Part shown: piece after piece, positions 7,599-15,445 of the stretch | Layout of the letters: every line of letters starts with the position of its first letter | Position numbering within the stretch: the stretch's first letter is position 1 | DNA from: RGIG250 sp964540025 | GTDB lineage: Bacteria; Bacillota; Negativicutes; Selenomonadales; Selenomonadaceae | DNA length: 43,378 nucleotides | Reading direction: 5' to 3' | NCBI GenBank assembly: GCA_964540025.1 | Contig: CAZIKQ010000012.1 | Location: 1-43,378 of the forward strand | The notes under the pieces: model-generated | Database searches by the model: none | Seen by the model: the letters and a program-made list of their open reading frames with translations, nothing else | Told to the model about the DNA's origin: nothing | Position numbers and translations under genes: made by a program

Positions 7599-8490
7599 AA
7601 TCTGACTGTCTGCCAAATATCTGTTCCTTGAGGCGGCGGCCGGTGGGGGTGACGGCCAGGCCGCCGGCAGCGGTTTCCTTCAGGGAGATGGGCAGCAGGT
7701 CGCCTATTTCTTTCATGGCCATTATCACCTCGTCAGGGGGAATGACGGAGCGAATCCCGGTCAGGGCCATGTCTGCGGCGGTGAGGGCATGGACAGCGAT
7801 GAAGCCGTTTCGCTTTATACAGGGAACCTCAACCAGACCGGCAACCGGGTCGCAGGCAAGGCCCAAAAGATTTTTCAGGGCGAGGGCGGCGGCGTGGGCA
7901 ATGGCTTCCGGGGTTCCTCCTCCCAGCTCGGTCAGGGCGGCGGCAGCCATGGCGGCGGCAGTGCCGCACTCCGCCTGACAGCCGCCTTCGGCGCCGGCAA
8001 TGCAGGCCATGCTGTCAATGACCATGCCGAATCCAGCGGCGGTAAAGAGGGCCCGGACGATGGTCTCGTCATTTTTTACGATGTAACGGTGGGCGGCGTA
8101 CAGGGCGCCGGGTACAATGCCGCAGCTGCCGGCGGTGGGACAGGCGACGATGCGGCCCATTCCGGCGGAGACCTCCGCCACGGCAATCGCCCCGGCGCAG
8201 GCGCAGGAGGCCAGATTGCCCAGATAGAATTTGGCCTCCGGGTCAGAGAGCCGGGAAAAAATTTTGGGAGCGTCGCCGCCGGTCAGCCCGCTGACGGATT
8301 TTCCCGGGGTACGGATCCCTTTGTCGATGGCCTTCTTCATGGTGAGCCAGCTGGCCCGCATTTGAGAGACGACCTCGTCGTAGGACCGCTGCGAGTCGTG
8401 GGCTTCCCGGGCGATGACGATGCTGCTTATGGGCAGGCGGTTTTTTTCTGCTTCGGCTGTCAGTTCAGCGATGGTTGAAAAATCATACAT
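7597..8490 (-). CDS. sdaAA: L-serine dehydratase, iron-sulfur-dependent, alpha subunit
   Basis: The alpha subunit carries the [4Fe-4S] active site that converts L-serine to pyruvate and ammonia. The 297-residue product has the family motifs SCACAGAIAVAEVSAG, CPTAGSCGIVPG and EGGCQAECGTAAAM, which supply the cluster cysteines. I chose ATG at 8490 because GGAGGAAA lies just upstream; an earlier ATG at 8526 overlaps the sdaAB stop codon but has no ribosome site. It is the second gene of a two-gene minus-strand operon behind the beta subunit, the usual Firmicute split arrangement. A strong terminator ends it. Confidence 0.95.
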   Translation of the reverse strand: MYDFSTIAELTAEAEKNRLPISSIVIAREAHDSQRSYDEVVSQMRASWLTMKKAIDKGIRTPGKSVSGLTGGDAPKIFSRLSDPEAKFYLGNLASCACAGAIAVAEVSAGMGRIVACPTAGSCGIVPGALYAAHRYIVKNDETIVRALFTAAGFGMVIDSMACIAGAEGGCQAECGTAAAMAAAALTELGGGTPEAIAHAAALALKNLLGLACDPVAGLVEVPCIKRNGFIAVHALTAADMALTGIRSVIPPDEVIMAMKEIGDLLPISLKETAAGGLAVTPTGRRLKEQIFGRQSD

Positions 8491-8522
8491 TTGTGTTTCC
8501 TCCGAATTCTTTCCTTGACAGC

Positions 8523-9185
8523 TCATAATTTGGGAACGGTGAAGGCCGTGAGAATATGGCGGCTGGCGGTAATCCTCTGGACGTATACGGGGGAAAGCTC
8601 CTCGTCTGTTTCGATGACCATCAGGGCAGTTTGACCGCGCTTTTCCCGAATGTCCCGAATGGAGGCGATGTTGCCGCCGGACTCGGCGATAAGGTGGGTT
8701 ATGCCGGCAATGACGCCGGGCCGATCCAGATGAGCGACGATGAGGGAGTGCAGGGCGCCGGAAAGATCGAGCCGGAAGCCGTCCAGTTCTCGGATAACGA
8801 TGTTGCCGCCGCCGATGGAAGCTCCTTCCACCCGGACTGTATGGCCGCTGGCGTCTGTAAGGCGGAGTATGGCGGTGTTGGGGTGAAGGCCGCTTTTTTT
8901 CAGGGGGGAAAAGCTGTAGGCGAGGCCAACTTCCCGGGCGATATCAAAGGAGTAAGGGAGCCGTTCATCGTCAGGAGTCATTCCCAGCAGACCGGCAATG
9001 ATAGCTCGGTCGGTGCCGTGGCCCCGATAGGTGGCGGCGAAGGAGCCGACAAATTCAATGACGGCCTCTTGGGGCTGGCTGCCGAGAATGGCTCGGGACA
9101 TGAGACCAAGGCGGCAGGCTCCGGCGGTGTGGGAGCTGGAGGGGCCGATCATTATAGGGCCCACAATGTCAAATACGCCATGCAT
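8523..9185 (-). CDS. sdaAB: L-serine dehydratase, iron-sulfur-dependent, beta subunit
   Basis: The beta subunit pairs with the alpha subunit encoded 32 bases downstream. The N-terminal part has the conserved IMIGPSSSHTAGACRLG segment, and the C-terminal part (about 145-215) is an ACT domain (LIVAHLDRPGVIAGITHLIA), which may sense serine. I chose ATG at 9185, which has GAGGAG 7 bases upstream; the frame extends to 9221, but that would overlap the stem of the ychF terminator. The product is 220 residues, normal for the family. Confidence 0.95.
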   Translation of the reverse strand: MHGVFDIVGPIMIGPSSSHTAGACRLGLMSRAILGSQPQEAVIEFVGSFAATYRGHGTDRAIIAGLLGMTPDDERLPYSFDIAREVGLAYSFSPLKKSGLHPNTAILRLTDASGHTVRVEGASIGGGNIVIRELDGFRLDLSGALHSLIVAHLDRPGVIAGITHLIAESGGNIASIRDIREKRGQTALMVIETDEELSPVYVQRITASRHILTAFTVPKL

Positions 9186-9211
9186 GGTGCTGCTCCTCTG
9201 TTTTATGGCAG

Positions 9212-9238
9212 AAAGCGGCACCGGTGAGGCGCCGCTTT
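9212..9238 (-). terminator. Probable terminator of ychF
   Basis: Read on the minus strand, AAAGCGGC and GCCGCTTT form an 8-base stem around an 11-base loop, ending in a short T-run. It lies between the ychF stop and the sdaAB ribosome site. Confidence 0.55.
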
Positions 9239-9292
9239 AGGTTGATTGTGTTGGACTTATATCAGATCCTGTAGGGGGAGGCTTTGAGATTT

Positions 9293-10387
9293 TTACACAT
9301 TGAAGCGGAAGTAGGTAACGTCCCCGTCCTGCATGATGTAATCCTTGCCTTCCAGGCGGACCTTGCCTTTTTCCCGGGCGGCGGCGTTGCTGCCGCAGGC
9401 GATCAGATCGTTGTAGTTGACGATTTCCGCCCGAATGAAGCCCCGTTCAATATCGCTGTGGATTTTTCCCGCGGCTTTGGGGGCGGTAGTACCCTTCCTG
9501 ATGGTCCAGGCCCGGCACTCATCGGGGCCGGCGGTGAGGAAGGTCAGGAGGCCCAGCAGGGTGAAAGCGGCCTTGATGAGGCGGTGGAGACCGCTCTCTT
9601 CAAGCCCCAGATCCTTCAAAAATTCCTTTGCCTCGTCCTCTTCCAGGTCGGCTATTTCCGATTCCACCTTCGCGCTGATGGATACCAGCTCCGCGCCTTC
9701 TTCTTTGGCATACTCCGCTACTTTGGCAACGTACCGGTTGGCGGCAGGGTCAGCGGCATCGTCCTCGGAAACGTTGGCAACGTAGAGGGTGGGCTTGCCG
9801 GTCAGGAGATTCAGGTCGCGGATAAGCTCCTCTTCCTCGGGGGAAATGCTCTGCCGCCGGAGAGGGATGGCTTCCGAGAGGCCATCCTTTACCTGGTTCA
9901 GCAGAGCTTCTTCCGCCTTTGCTTCCTTGCTGCCGGACTTTGTAAGGCGGACAAGCTTGGCGAGGCGTTTTTCCACAACCTCCAAATCCGCCAGGCACAG
10001 CTCGGTGTTGATGATTTCGATATCCCGGATGGGGTCAACGCCGCCCTCCACGTGGGTGACGTCGCCGTCCTCAAAGCAGCGGACAACGTGGGCGATGGCA
10101 TCCACCTGACGAATATGTTCAAGGAATTGGTTGCCCAGCCCCTCCCCGGCGGAGGCGCCTTTTACCAGCCCGGCAATGTCCACAAATGACACGGCGGCGG
10201 GGGTGGTCTTTTTGGAGTGGTACATATCGGTGAGAACCTTGAGCCGGGGATCGGGGACATCCACCACGCCCACATTCGGCTCGATGGTGCAGAAGGGGTA
10301 GTTGGCCGCTTCTGCACCGGCTTTTGTTATGGCGTTAAAGAGAGTTGACTTGCCTACGTTGGGCAGGCCCACGATTCCTAATTTCAT
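9293..10387 (-). CDS. ychF: Redox-regulated ATPase YchF (Obg family)
   Basis: YchF (OLA1) is a conserved P-loop ATPase that binds ribosomes and affects translation and stress responses. The 364-residue length is typical. The protein starts with the G1 motif GLPNVGKST, has the G3-like DIAGLVKGASAGEGLGNQFL, and at the G4 position has NVSE instead of NKxD, the change linked to ATP preference in this family. The C-terminal TGS domain with RAWTIRKGTTAPKAAGKIHSDIERGFIRAE is intact. ATG at 10387 is preceded by AGGAG. It lies 24 bases downstream of the PurF-like gene and may share its transcript. Confidence 0.97.
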   Translation of the reverse strand: MKLGIVGLPNVGKSTLFNAITKAGAEAANYPFCTIEPNVGVVDVPDPRLKVLTDMYHSKKTTPAAVSFVDIAGLVKGASAGEGLGNQFLEHIRQVDAIAHVVRCFEDGDVTHVEGGVDPIRDIEIINTELCLADLEVVEKRLAKLVRLTKSGSKEAKAEEALLNQVKDGLSEAIPLRRQSISPEEEELIRDLNLLTGKPTLYVANVSEDDAADPAANRYVAKVAEYAKEEGAELVSISAKVESEIADLEEDEAKEFLKDLGLEESGLHRLIKAAFTLLGLLTFLTAGPDECRAWTIRKGTTAPKAAGKIHSDIERGFIRAEIVNYNDLIACGSNAAAREKGKVRLEGKDYIMQDGDVTYFRFNV

Positions 10388-10411
10388 TGGCGTTTCTCCT
10401 GACAGTAAATT

Positions 10412-11818
10412 TTATTCGTTTCCGTCCCAGCAGTAAGTGCAGAGCTTATCCCGACCGATGCCCACGGCTTCCAGCATATCGTCAAGGCGGTGGAAGCGCA
10501 GGGAGGTGAAGTTCAGCTTCCGGCAGATCCCGTCCACCATCTTCTGGTATTTCTCAGAGTCGGGATCGGTATATTCCTTCACGACCTCGGCGGTGGCGGG
10601 CTTGCCCTCCAGCTCCTGGATCACTACCCGGCCGATCAGCTCCATTTCCGAGCTGGAGCGGGAGAAGTTCAGATATTTGCAGCCGAAAAGGATTGGCGGG
10701 CAGGCGGGGCGGATGTGGACTTCCTTCGCGCCGCTGGCATAGAGAAAGGCGGTGGTTTCCCGCAGCTGGGTGCCCCGGACGATGGAATCGTCGATGAGGA
10801 GCAGCCGCTTGCCCTTGATGAGGTCGTGAACGGGAATGAGCTTCATGTGGGCCACGTGGTTGCGGACCTTCTGGTTCGTAGGCATGAAGGAGCGGGACCA
10901 GGTGGGAGAGTATTTGATGAAGGGGCGGGAGAAGGGGATGCCTCTCTCGGTGGCATAGCCTACCGCGTGGGCCGTGCCGGAGTCGGGAACGCCGGCGACG
11001 GTATCCACCTCCACGTTGTCCCGGCGGGCCAGCAGCTTGCCGCAGTTGTAGCGCATCTGCTCCACGCTGACACCCTCGTAGCTGGCGGCCGGATAGCCGT
11101 AGTAGACCCAGAGGAAAGTACATATGCGCATTTTATTGTCAGGGGAAAAGAGGGGCTTGAAGCCATCGGCGTCGATGACGACGATTTCTCCCGCTTTCAG
11201 TTCATAAATAGGAGTATAGCCCAAGTTTACCCCGGCGAAGCTCTCAAAGCTGGCGCAGATGCCGGTGTCCTTTTTGCCGATGACGATGGGGGTGCGGCCG
11301 TAATTGTCCCGGGCGGCATAGATACCCTTGGGGGTGAGAATCATCAGGGAGAGGGAGCCGTCCACCGTTTCCAGGGCGTACTTGATGCCTTCGATCAGGT
11401 TTTCTTGCTGATTGATAAGGGTGGCCACCAGCTCCGTGGAATTGATTTCCCCGTTGGTCATTTCAAAGAAGTGGGCCTTGTTTGCGATGACTTCGGAAAC
11501 CAACTTGTCCGCGTTGTTTATTTTGCTGACGGTGGTGATGGCATAGGCGCCGTGGTGGGAGCGGACGAGAACCGGCTGGCCTTCATAATCGGAGATGCAG
11601 CCGATACCGAAATTCCCCTCAAGCCGGTCCAGATCCTTTTCAAACTTTGAGCGGAACGGAATGTTCTCGATGTTGTGAATGGAGCGCGAGAAGCCGGTTT
11701 CCTCGCCGTAGACAGCCATGCCGCCGCGGCGGGTACCGAGATGGGAATGGTAATCCGTGCCGAAGAATAAATCGGTAACGCAACTACCCTTTGATGCTAC
11801 GCCAAAAAAACCGCTCAT
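10412..11818 (-). CDS. PurF-like amidophosphoribosyltransferase without nucleophilic Cys
   Basis: The 468-residue protein is homologous to PurF, which uses glutamine and PRPP to make phosphoribosylamine. It has an N-terminal class II glutamine amidotransferase-like domain (about 1-230) and a C-terminal phosphoribosyltransferase domain with the PRPP loop LLLIDDSIVRGTQ. Cysteines that bind the iron-sulfur cluster in Bacillus-type PurF have counterparts (RICTF, RPACPPILFGC and CTYC near the end). The catalytic Cys directly after the initiator Met is replaced by Ser (MSGFFG). Proteins starting this way form a group separate from true PurF, so glutaminase activity is doubtful. The ATG at 11818 has GGAGG about 11 bases upstream. 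No other pur gene is nearby. It may use ammonia or have another substrate; this is inference. Confidence 0.8.
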   Translation of the reverse strand: MSGFFGVASKGSCVTDLFFGTDYHSHLGTRRGGMAVYGEETGFSRSIHNIENIPFRSKFEKDLDRLEGNFGIGCISDYEGQPVLVRSHHGAYAITTVSKINNADKLVSEVIANKAHFFEMTNGEINSTELVATLINQQENLIEGIKYALETVDGSLSLMILTPKGIYAARDNYGRTPIVIGKKDTGICASFESFAGVNLGYTPIYELKAGEIVVIDADGFKPLFSPDNKMRICTFLWVYYGYPAASYEGVSVEQMRYNCGKLLARRDNVEVDTVAGVPDSGTAHAVGYATERGIPFSRPFIKYSPTWSRSFMPTNQKVRNHVAHMKLIPVHDLIKGKRLLLIDDSIVRGTQLRETTAFLYASGAKEVHIRPACPPILFGCKYLNFSRSSSEMELIGRVVIQELEGKPATAEVVKEYTDPDSEKYQKMVDGICRKLNFTSLRFHRLDDMLEAVGIGRDKLCTYCWDGNE

Positions 11819-12120
11819 AATGCCTGTAGCCTCCTGTTGATGATGCTTTGATAAAAGTAAAATTCCTTCCCGCTGGTATACAGCGGCGATGGAGATATCT
11901 TTTCCACCGCTCCCCCTTGGTCAATTGGAGCGGAGGAGATTTTGTGGTTACATATCGGTAAATTCCGACAGTATTCTATCACAAAGGCCGGAGATTTCAC
12001 AATCTTTTGCGGGGAATATTATAACGGCCTTTGACTGTTTTTGCCAACCGGCAGCAATTGCCCGGAAATTTTTTGAAAGACCGGATCGTATCGCCCGCGC
12101 CTGGCTCGCCTGAACAATCC
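11819..12120. other. Intergenic leader region of the PurF-like gene
   Basis: These 302 bases hold the promoter at 11973-12002 and a leader of about 150 bases on the minus strand. The leader contains one clear hairpin (CCGCTCC with GGAGCGG, about 11913-11933). No known riboswitch pattern was recognised. The stretch from about 12003 to 12120 shows nothing further. Confidence 0.45.
11973..12002 (-). promoter_or_regulatory. Probable promoter of the PurF-like gene and ychF
   Basis: On the minus strand, TTGTGA (11997-12002) and TAGAAT (11973-11978) are 18 bases apart. This places the transcription start roughly 150 bases before the start codon. Confidence 0.5.
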
Positions 12121-13476
12121 TTACTTAATCGGAGGAGAGACAGCTTTTCGCCGCGGCCTGGTTATTTCGTAGATATCCACCGCATCTCCCTCGCCGGGAA
12201 CGGTTCCCTGACTGGTGGAGTACAAGCGTCGCCCGTTCGGGCTGATGGCCAGTCCTACCGGAAAGGAGTCGGCCCCAATGGAGGTAACGACCTGCATGGC
12301 ATTGGCGTCGACCACATAGATTTTCGACTCGCCGTAGCAGGCGGCAAAGATGTAACGGCCATCCGGGGAAAGGACGATAGTTCGGGCCCGGCTGCCCACG
12401 GGGCAGTCCTCCCAGCTGTCCAGATACAGGCAGTCCGGGTCGGCGGCGGCAGCGATGAACGCGTCAAGCCTGGCCCGCTGGACATAACCGGCGGCGTTTA
12501 TGCTGAGGTAAAGCCAGCCGTCCTTGATGGCCAGATGGCGGACGTTGGGCATCATGCCCATGACCCGGCCAAGGTATCGGCGGGAAGTAAGATCCACTAC
12601 GGCGATGCCACCGTCGCCGCCCATACAGCCCACCAGCAGATATTTGCCGTCCGGGGTAAAGACGGTGCCCCGGAGGGCGTAGCCGCTGTCTCTGTCCCTG
12701 TTTACCGGGACGGTAAGGGAATAATCCAGAGGAAGCTCATATTCCACGATAAATTTGTTCGTGTAATGCCAGTTCATGGGGTTGGCGGAGGAGCAGTCGA
12801 TGAGCCCGACGGTGTTGTCGCCCCAGCAGGAAACAGCAATTTTCTTTCCGTCCCGGGAGGCGGCGATCATCTTGGGCAATGGCCCCGTCTCCATAAGGCG
12901 GATTATTTTGTTGCTGGCGGTGTCAATGACCGCAAGGGCGGAAGGGTCCTGGGCGTTTATGTCGTACAGCCGGCGGTAATACGTGACCCAAAGGTGGCGG
13001 CCTCCATGACTGAAGGCGGCTTCTACCGGCTTGCCCATGAAGTGGTCGCTCCGGGGATAGTGGGTAAACTCGTAGAAACCGGAAGCTTCTCCCCAGAGAT
13101 GGTCGGTGGTTTCGTCAAGGCAGTGGCTGATTTCCGCCAGCTTCCTGTCGGTTTTGGCGTCGTAGACGATGGTGAGACCGGCCTCCAGGGCGTTTACATA
13201 GTACTTGCTGCCGTCGGGATGGACGTTGACGCTTTTTGGGGAGTTGAGGGCCGGGTCGAGAAATTCTCCGTAGTCGTCGTAGAACTGTTTCTTGCCGATG
13301 AGGCGGAGGGAGAGGCTGCCGTCGGCGGCAGCGGCCCGTTCCTCGCCGGGATAAGGATGATAAACAATCCGGGGAGTATCTTCGGCAGATTCGTCAGCCG
13401 GGGCGGCAGACCCGGAAAAAGGAAAGAGCAGGCAGCCCAGCAGGAGGGCGGCCAGGATACTGTAAAATTGATTCAT
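12121..13476 (-). CDS. Exported YVTN/YncE-like beta-propeller protein
   Basis: This 451-residue protein starts with a signal peptide (hydrophobic about 6-24, likely cut near SGSAA-PADE). The rest is a run of beta-propeller blades recognisable by SPDGRYIFAACYGESKIYVVDANAMQ-type units (for example HPDGSKYYVNALEAGLTIVYDAKT, SRDGKKIAVSCWGDNTVGLID, SPNGRRLYSTSQG). It resembles YncE-type proteins, which bind ligands or DNA in the periplasm. Several cysteines occur in later blades. The ATG at 13476 has GGAGG 5 bases upstream. No partner gene is adjacent: it is between the PurF-like promoter region and a palindromic repeat. The function is not known. Confidence 0.8.
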   Translation of the reverse strand: MNQFYSILAALLLGCLLFPFSGSAAPADESAEDTPRIVYHPYPGEERAAAADGSLSLRLIGKKQFYDDYGEFLDPALNSPKSVNVHPDGSKYYVNALEAGLTIVYDAKTDRKLAEISHCLDETTDHLWGEASGFYEFTHYPRSDHFMGKPVEAAFSHGGRHLWVTYYRRLYDINAQDPSALAVIDTASNKIIRLMETGPLPKMIAASRDGKKIAVSCWGDNTVGLIDCSSANPMNWHYTNKFIVEYELPLDYSLTVPVNRDRDSGYALRGTVFTPDGKYLLVGCMGGDGGIAVVDLTSRRYLGRVMGMMPNVRHLAIKDGWLYLSINAAGYVQRARLDAFIAAAADPDCLYLDSWEDCPVGSRARTIVLSPDGRYIFAACYGESKIYVVDANAMQVVTSIGADSFPVGLAISPNGRRLYSTSQGTVPGEGDAVDIYEITRPRRKAVSPPIK

Positions 13477-13520
13477 GATGTCCTCCGAATGAATAAGGGA
13501 TTTTAGGAAAATGCTGGTGT

Positions 13521-13640
13521 GGCTCCCCTGTAGGGGAGCTGTCGCTGAAAGCGACTGAGGGGTGAAAATACAAACCGTTCGATTGGTCTGTCACCCCTCC
13601 GGCGGCTTCGCCGCCACCTCCCCTACAGGGGAGGCTTTGA
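13521..13640. repeat. Palindromic intergenic repeat, two inverted copies
   Basis: The left unit (13521-13565) and right unit (13588-13640) are inverted relatives. Each has a CTCCCCT(G/A)(T/C)AGGGGAG hairpin at the outside, a second hairpin (GTCGCTGAAAGCGAC on the left, GGCGGCTTCGCCGCC on the right) and an inner GAGGGGTG. About 22 unique bases separate them. This is the structure of a REP-pair or small mosaic element. Partial relatives lie at 58-80 and 7481-7531. It carries no gene. Confidence 0.75.
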
Positions 13641-13758
13641 CGTGTGATGCCCTGAACTTTGCCAATATATTTGCCAATATAATAGCACAACAAAACAATG
13701 TCGGCGAAAAATATTCCGGCAGTTCATGTTCCCCGCCGGAGCCCCAATGAAATTTATT

Positions 13759-13787
13759 TTGCTTTTTTCTCCGGCGAGGGTTATAAT
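13759..13787 (+). promoter_or_regulatory. Promoter of serS
   Basis: TTGCTT (13759-13764) and TATAAT (13782-13787) are 17 bases apart. The predicted transcript would start near 13794, leaving a leader of about 60 bases. Confidence 0.65.
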
Positions 13788-13853
13788 AAAGCAATTATAT
13801 TCAGGCTTACACATCATTGAAAGATATGTTTTTTGAACAGGGGGACGACTGCT

Positions 13854-15137
13854 ATGCTGGACTTGAAATTTGTCCGGGAAAATCTTGACGCCGTGAAAAA
13901 AATGCTGGCCAACCGCCACACCTCATTGGAGCTTGACGGCTTTACCGCCCTGGAGGAACGCCGCCGGGAGATCATCGGGAAGGTTGAGGCCCTAAAGGGC
14001 GAGCGAAACAGCGTGTCGAAGAAGATAAGCGAAATGAAGCGCGCCGGAGAAAACGCGGATCAGCTGGTGGCTGATATGCGGACGGTAGGAGATAAGATAG
14101 CCGCCCTCGACGAGGAGCTGGCTCAGGTTGAAAACGACCTGAGGGAGATTCTTCTCAGGATTCCCAATATGCCGGCGGAGGATGTTCCCATCGGGGCTGA
14201 CGAGAATGATAACCCGGAGCGGGAGCGCTGGGGAGAGCCCCGGAAGTTTGACTTTGAGCCGAAGAATCACTGGGACATCGGCAGTCAGCTGGATATTCTG
14301 GACGCCGAGCGGGCCGCCCGGGTTTCCGGCGCCCGCTTCACCTTCTACAAGGGGCTGGGCGCTCGTTTGGAGCGGGCCTGCATCAACTTCATGATGGATC
14401 TTCACGCCCAGAAGCAGGGCTACACCGAGATGCTTGCCCCGGTCATCGTTTCCCGGGACAGCATGATCGGCACCGGCCAGCTGCCGAAGTTCGCGGAGGA
14501 TATGTTTAAGCTGGAAGGTCTCGATCAGTACATCGTTCCCACCGGCGAGGTTCCGGCTACCAATTACCATCGGGAGGAAATCCTTGACGGCGCGAAGCTC
14601 CCTGAGCGCTACACCGTCTATACCGCCTGCTTCCGGGCCGAGGCCGGCAGCGCCGGCCGGGATACCCGGGGCCTGATCCGCCAGCATCAGTTCAACAAGG
14701 TGGAGCTGATAAAGTTTGCGAAGCCGGAGGAATCCTGGGCAGAGCTGGAATCCATGGTCCGCAACGCGGCGGAGGTGCTGGAGATCCTTGAGCTTCCCCA
14801 TCGGATCATCACCCTTTGCACCGGAGACATGGGCTTTACCTCCGCCAAGACTTACGATATAGAGGTCTGGTTCCCGGCGCAGAATACCTACCGGGAAATT
14901 TCTTCCTGTTCAAATTGCCTTGATTTTCAGGCCCGCCGGGCAAATATTAAATTCCGCCGGGGTCCCAAGGACAAGCCGGAGTTCGCTCATACCCTGAACG
15001 GCTCCGGGCTGGCTGTGGGCCGCACCGTTGCCGCGATTCTCGAAAATTATCAGCAGGCTGACGGCAGCGTTGTCATCCCCAAAGCGCTGGTTCCCTACAT
15101 GGGCGGCGTTGAGGTTATTCCCGCGCCTGCGAAGTGA
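13854..15137 (+). CDS. serS: Seryl-tRNA synthetase
   Basis: SerS charges tRNA-Ser with serine. The 427-residue protein has the N-terminal coiled-coil arm that binds the long variable arm of tRNA-Ser (about 25-105) and a class II catalytic core. Motif 2 is FRAEAGSAGRDTRGLIRQHQF and motif 3 lies in the segment beginning SGLAVGRTVAAILENYQ. ATG at 13854 is chosen because AGGGGG lies 9 bases upstream; a TTG further up (13833) would put the start before that site. It is the first gene of a likely serS-secG unit. Confidence 0.97.
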   Translation: MLDLKFVRENLDAVKKMLANRHTSLELDGFTALEERRREIIGKVEALKGERNSVSKKISEMKRAGENADQLVADMRTVGDKIAALDEELAQVENDLREILLRIPNMPAEDVPIGADENDNPERERWGEPRKFDFEPKNHWDIGSQLDILDAERAARVSGARFTFYKGLGARLERACINFMMDLHAQKQGYTEMLAPVIVSRDSMIGTGQLPKFAEDMFKLEGLDQYIVPTGEVPATNYHREEILDGAKLPERYTVYTACFRAEAGSAGRDTRGLIRQHQFNKVELIKFAKPEESWAELESMVRNAAEVLEILELPHRIITLCTGDMGFTSAKTYDIEVWFPAQNTYREISSCSNCLDFQARRANIKFRRGPKDKPEFAHTLNGSGLAVGRTVAAILENYQQADGSVVIPKALVPYMGGVEVIPAPAK

Positions 15138-15158
15138 CGGATTTAAGGAGGCACTGAA

Positions 15159-15386
15159 TTGCTTACTGTTTTAATGGTTTGTGACGCGCTGGTGGCGATT
15201 GTCCTCATTGCGGCTATTCTTGGTCAGGAGCCGAAGTCCGGCGGCATGGGCGGGGCCATGGGCGGCGGCGATGCCGTATTCAGCGGCCCGGTTCGCGGCG
15301 TCGACGCCCTGCTGGCCCGGATAACGATCGTCTTTGGCGTTTTGTTTGCGGTGATTACCCTGACAATCGCAAAAATGATTATGTAA
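15159..15386 (+). CDS. secG: Preprotein translocase subunit SecG
   Basis: SecG is the small stimulatory subunit of the SecYEG channel. The 75-residue product has two membrane segments (about 3-23 and 49-72) joined by a glycine-rich loop (PKSGGMGGAMGGGDAVF), which is diagnostic. The start is TTG at 15159 with AAGGAGG 7 bases upstream. A terminator immediately follows, and rnr comes next, the common Firmicute order secG-rnr-smpB. Confidence 0.93.
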   Translation: MLTVLMVCDALVAIVLIAAILGQEPKSGGMGGAMGGGDAVFSGPVRGVDALLARITIVFGVLFAVITLTIAKMIM

Positions 15387-15392
15387 TGGATG

Positions 15393-15418
15393 CGCCCGCC
15401 CTGCGGGCGTATTTTTTT
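15393..15418 (+). terminator. Terminator after secG
   Basis: CGCCCGC and GCGGGCG form a tight stem with a 3-base loop, followed by TATTTTTTT. It lies before the rnr ribosome site and so may reduce or stop readthrough into rnr. Confidence 0.8.
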
Positions 15419-15445
15419 GAAAGAACGAAAGGGCAGGTGAACAGG

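Larger units (their letters stand above)
13477..13853. other. Intergenic region with palindromic repeat and serS promoter
   Basis: Apart from the repeat (13521-13640), the serS promoter (13759-13787) and the serS ribosome site, nothing coding is seen. No T-box leader (no GGGTGGTACCGCG-like segment) precedes serS. Confidence 0.6.

Noticed and set aside
11819..12002. Possible purine riboswitch before the PurF-like gene
   Set aside because: The conserved core of the purine riboswitch is not found; only one simple hairpin is visible.
13521..13640. CRISPR-like or insertion-sequence origin of the repeat at this place
   Set aside because: There is only one inverted pair, no regular spacers and no transposase gene; a REP-like palindromic repeat fits better.
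13641..13853. Possible T-box leader before serS
   Set aside because: No T-box bulge or anti-terminator sequence is present; a simple promoter lies close to the gene.
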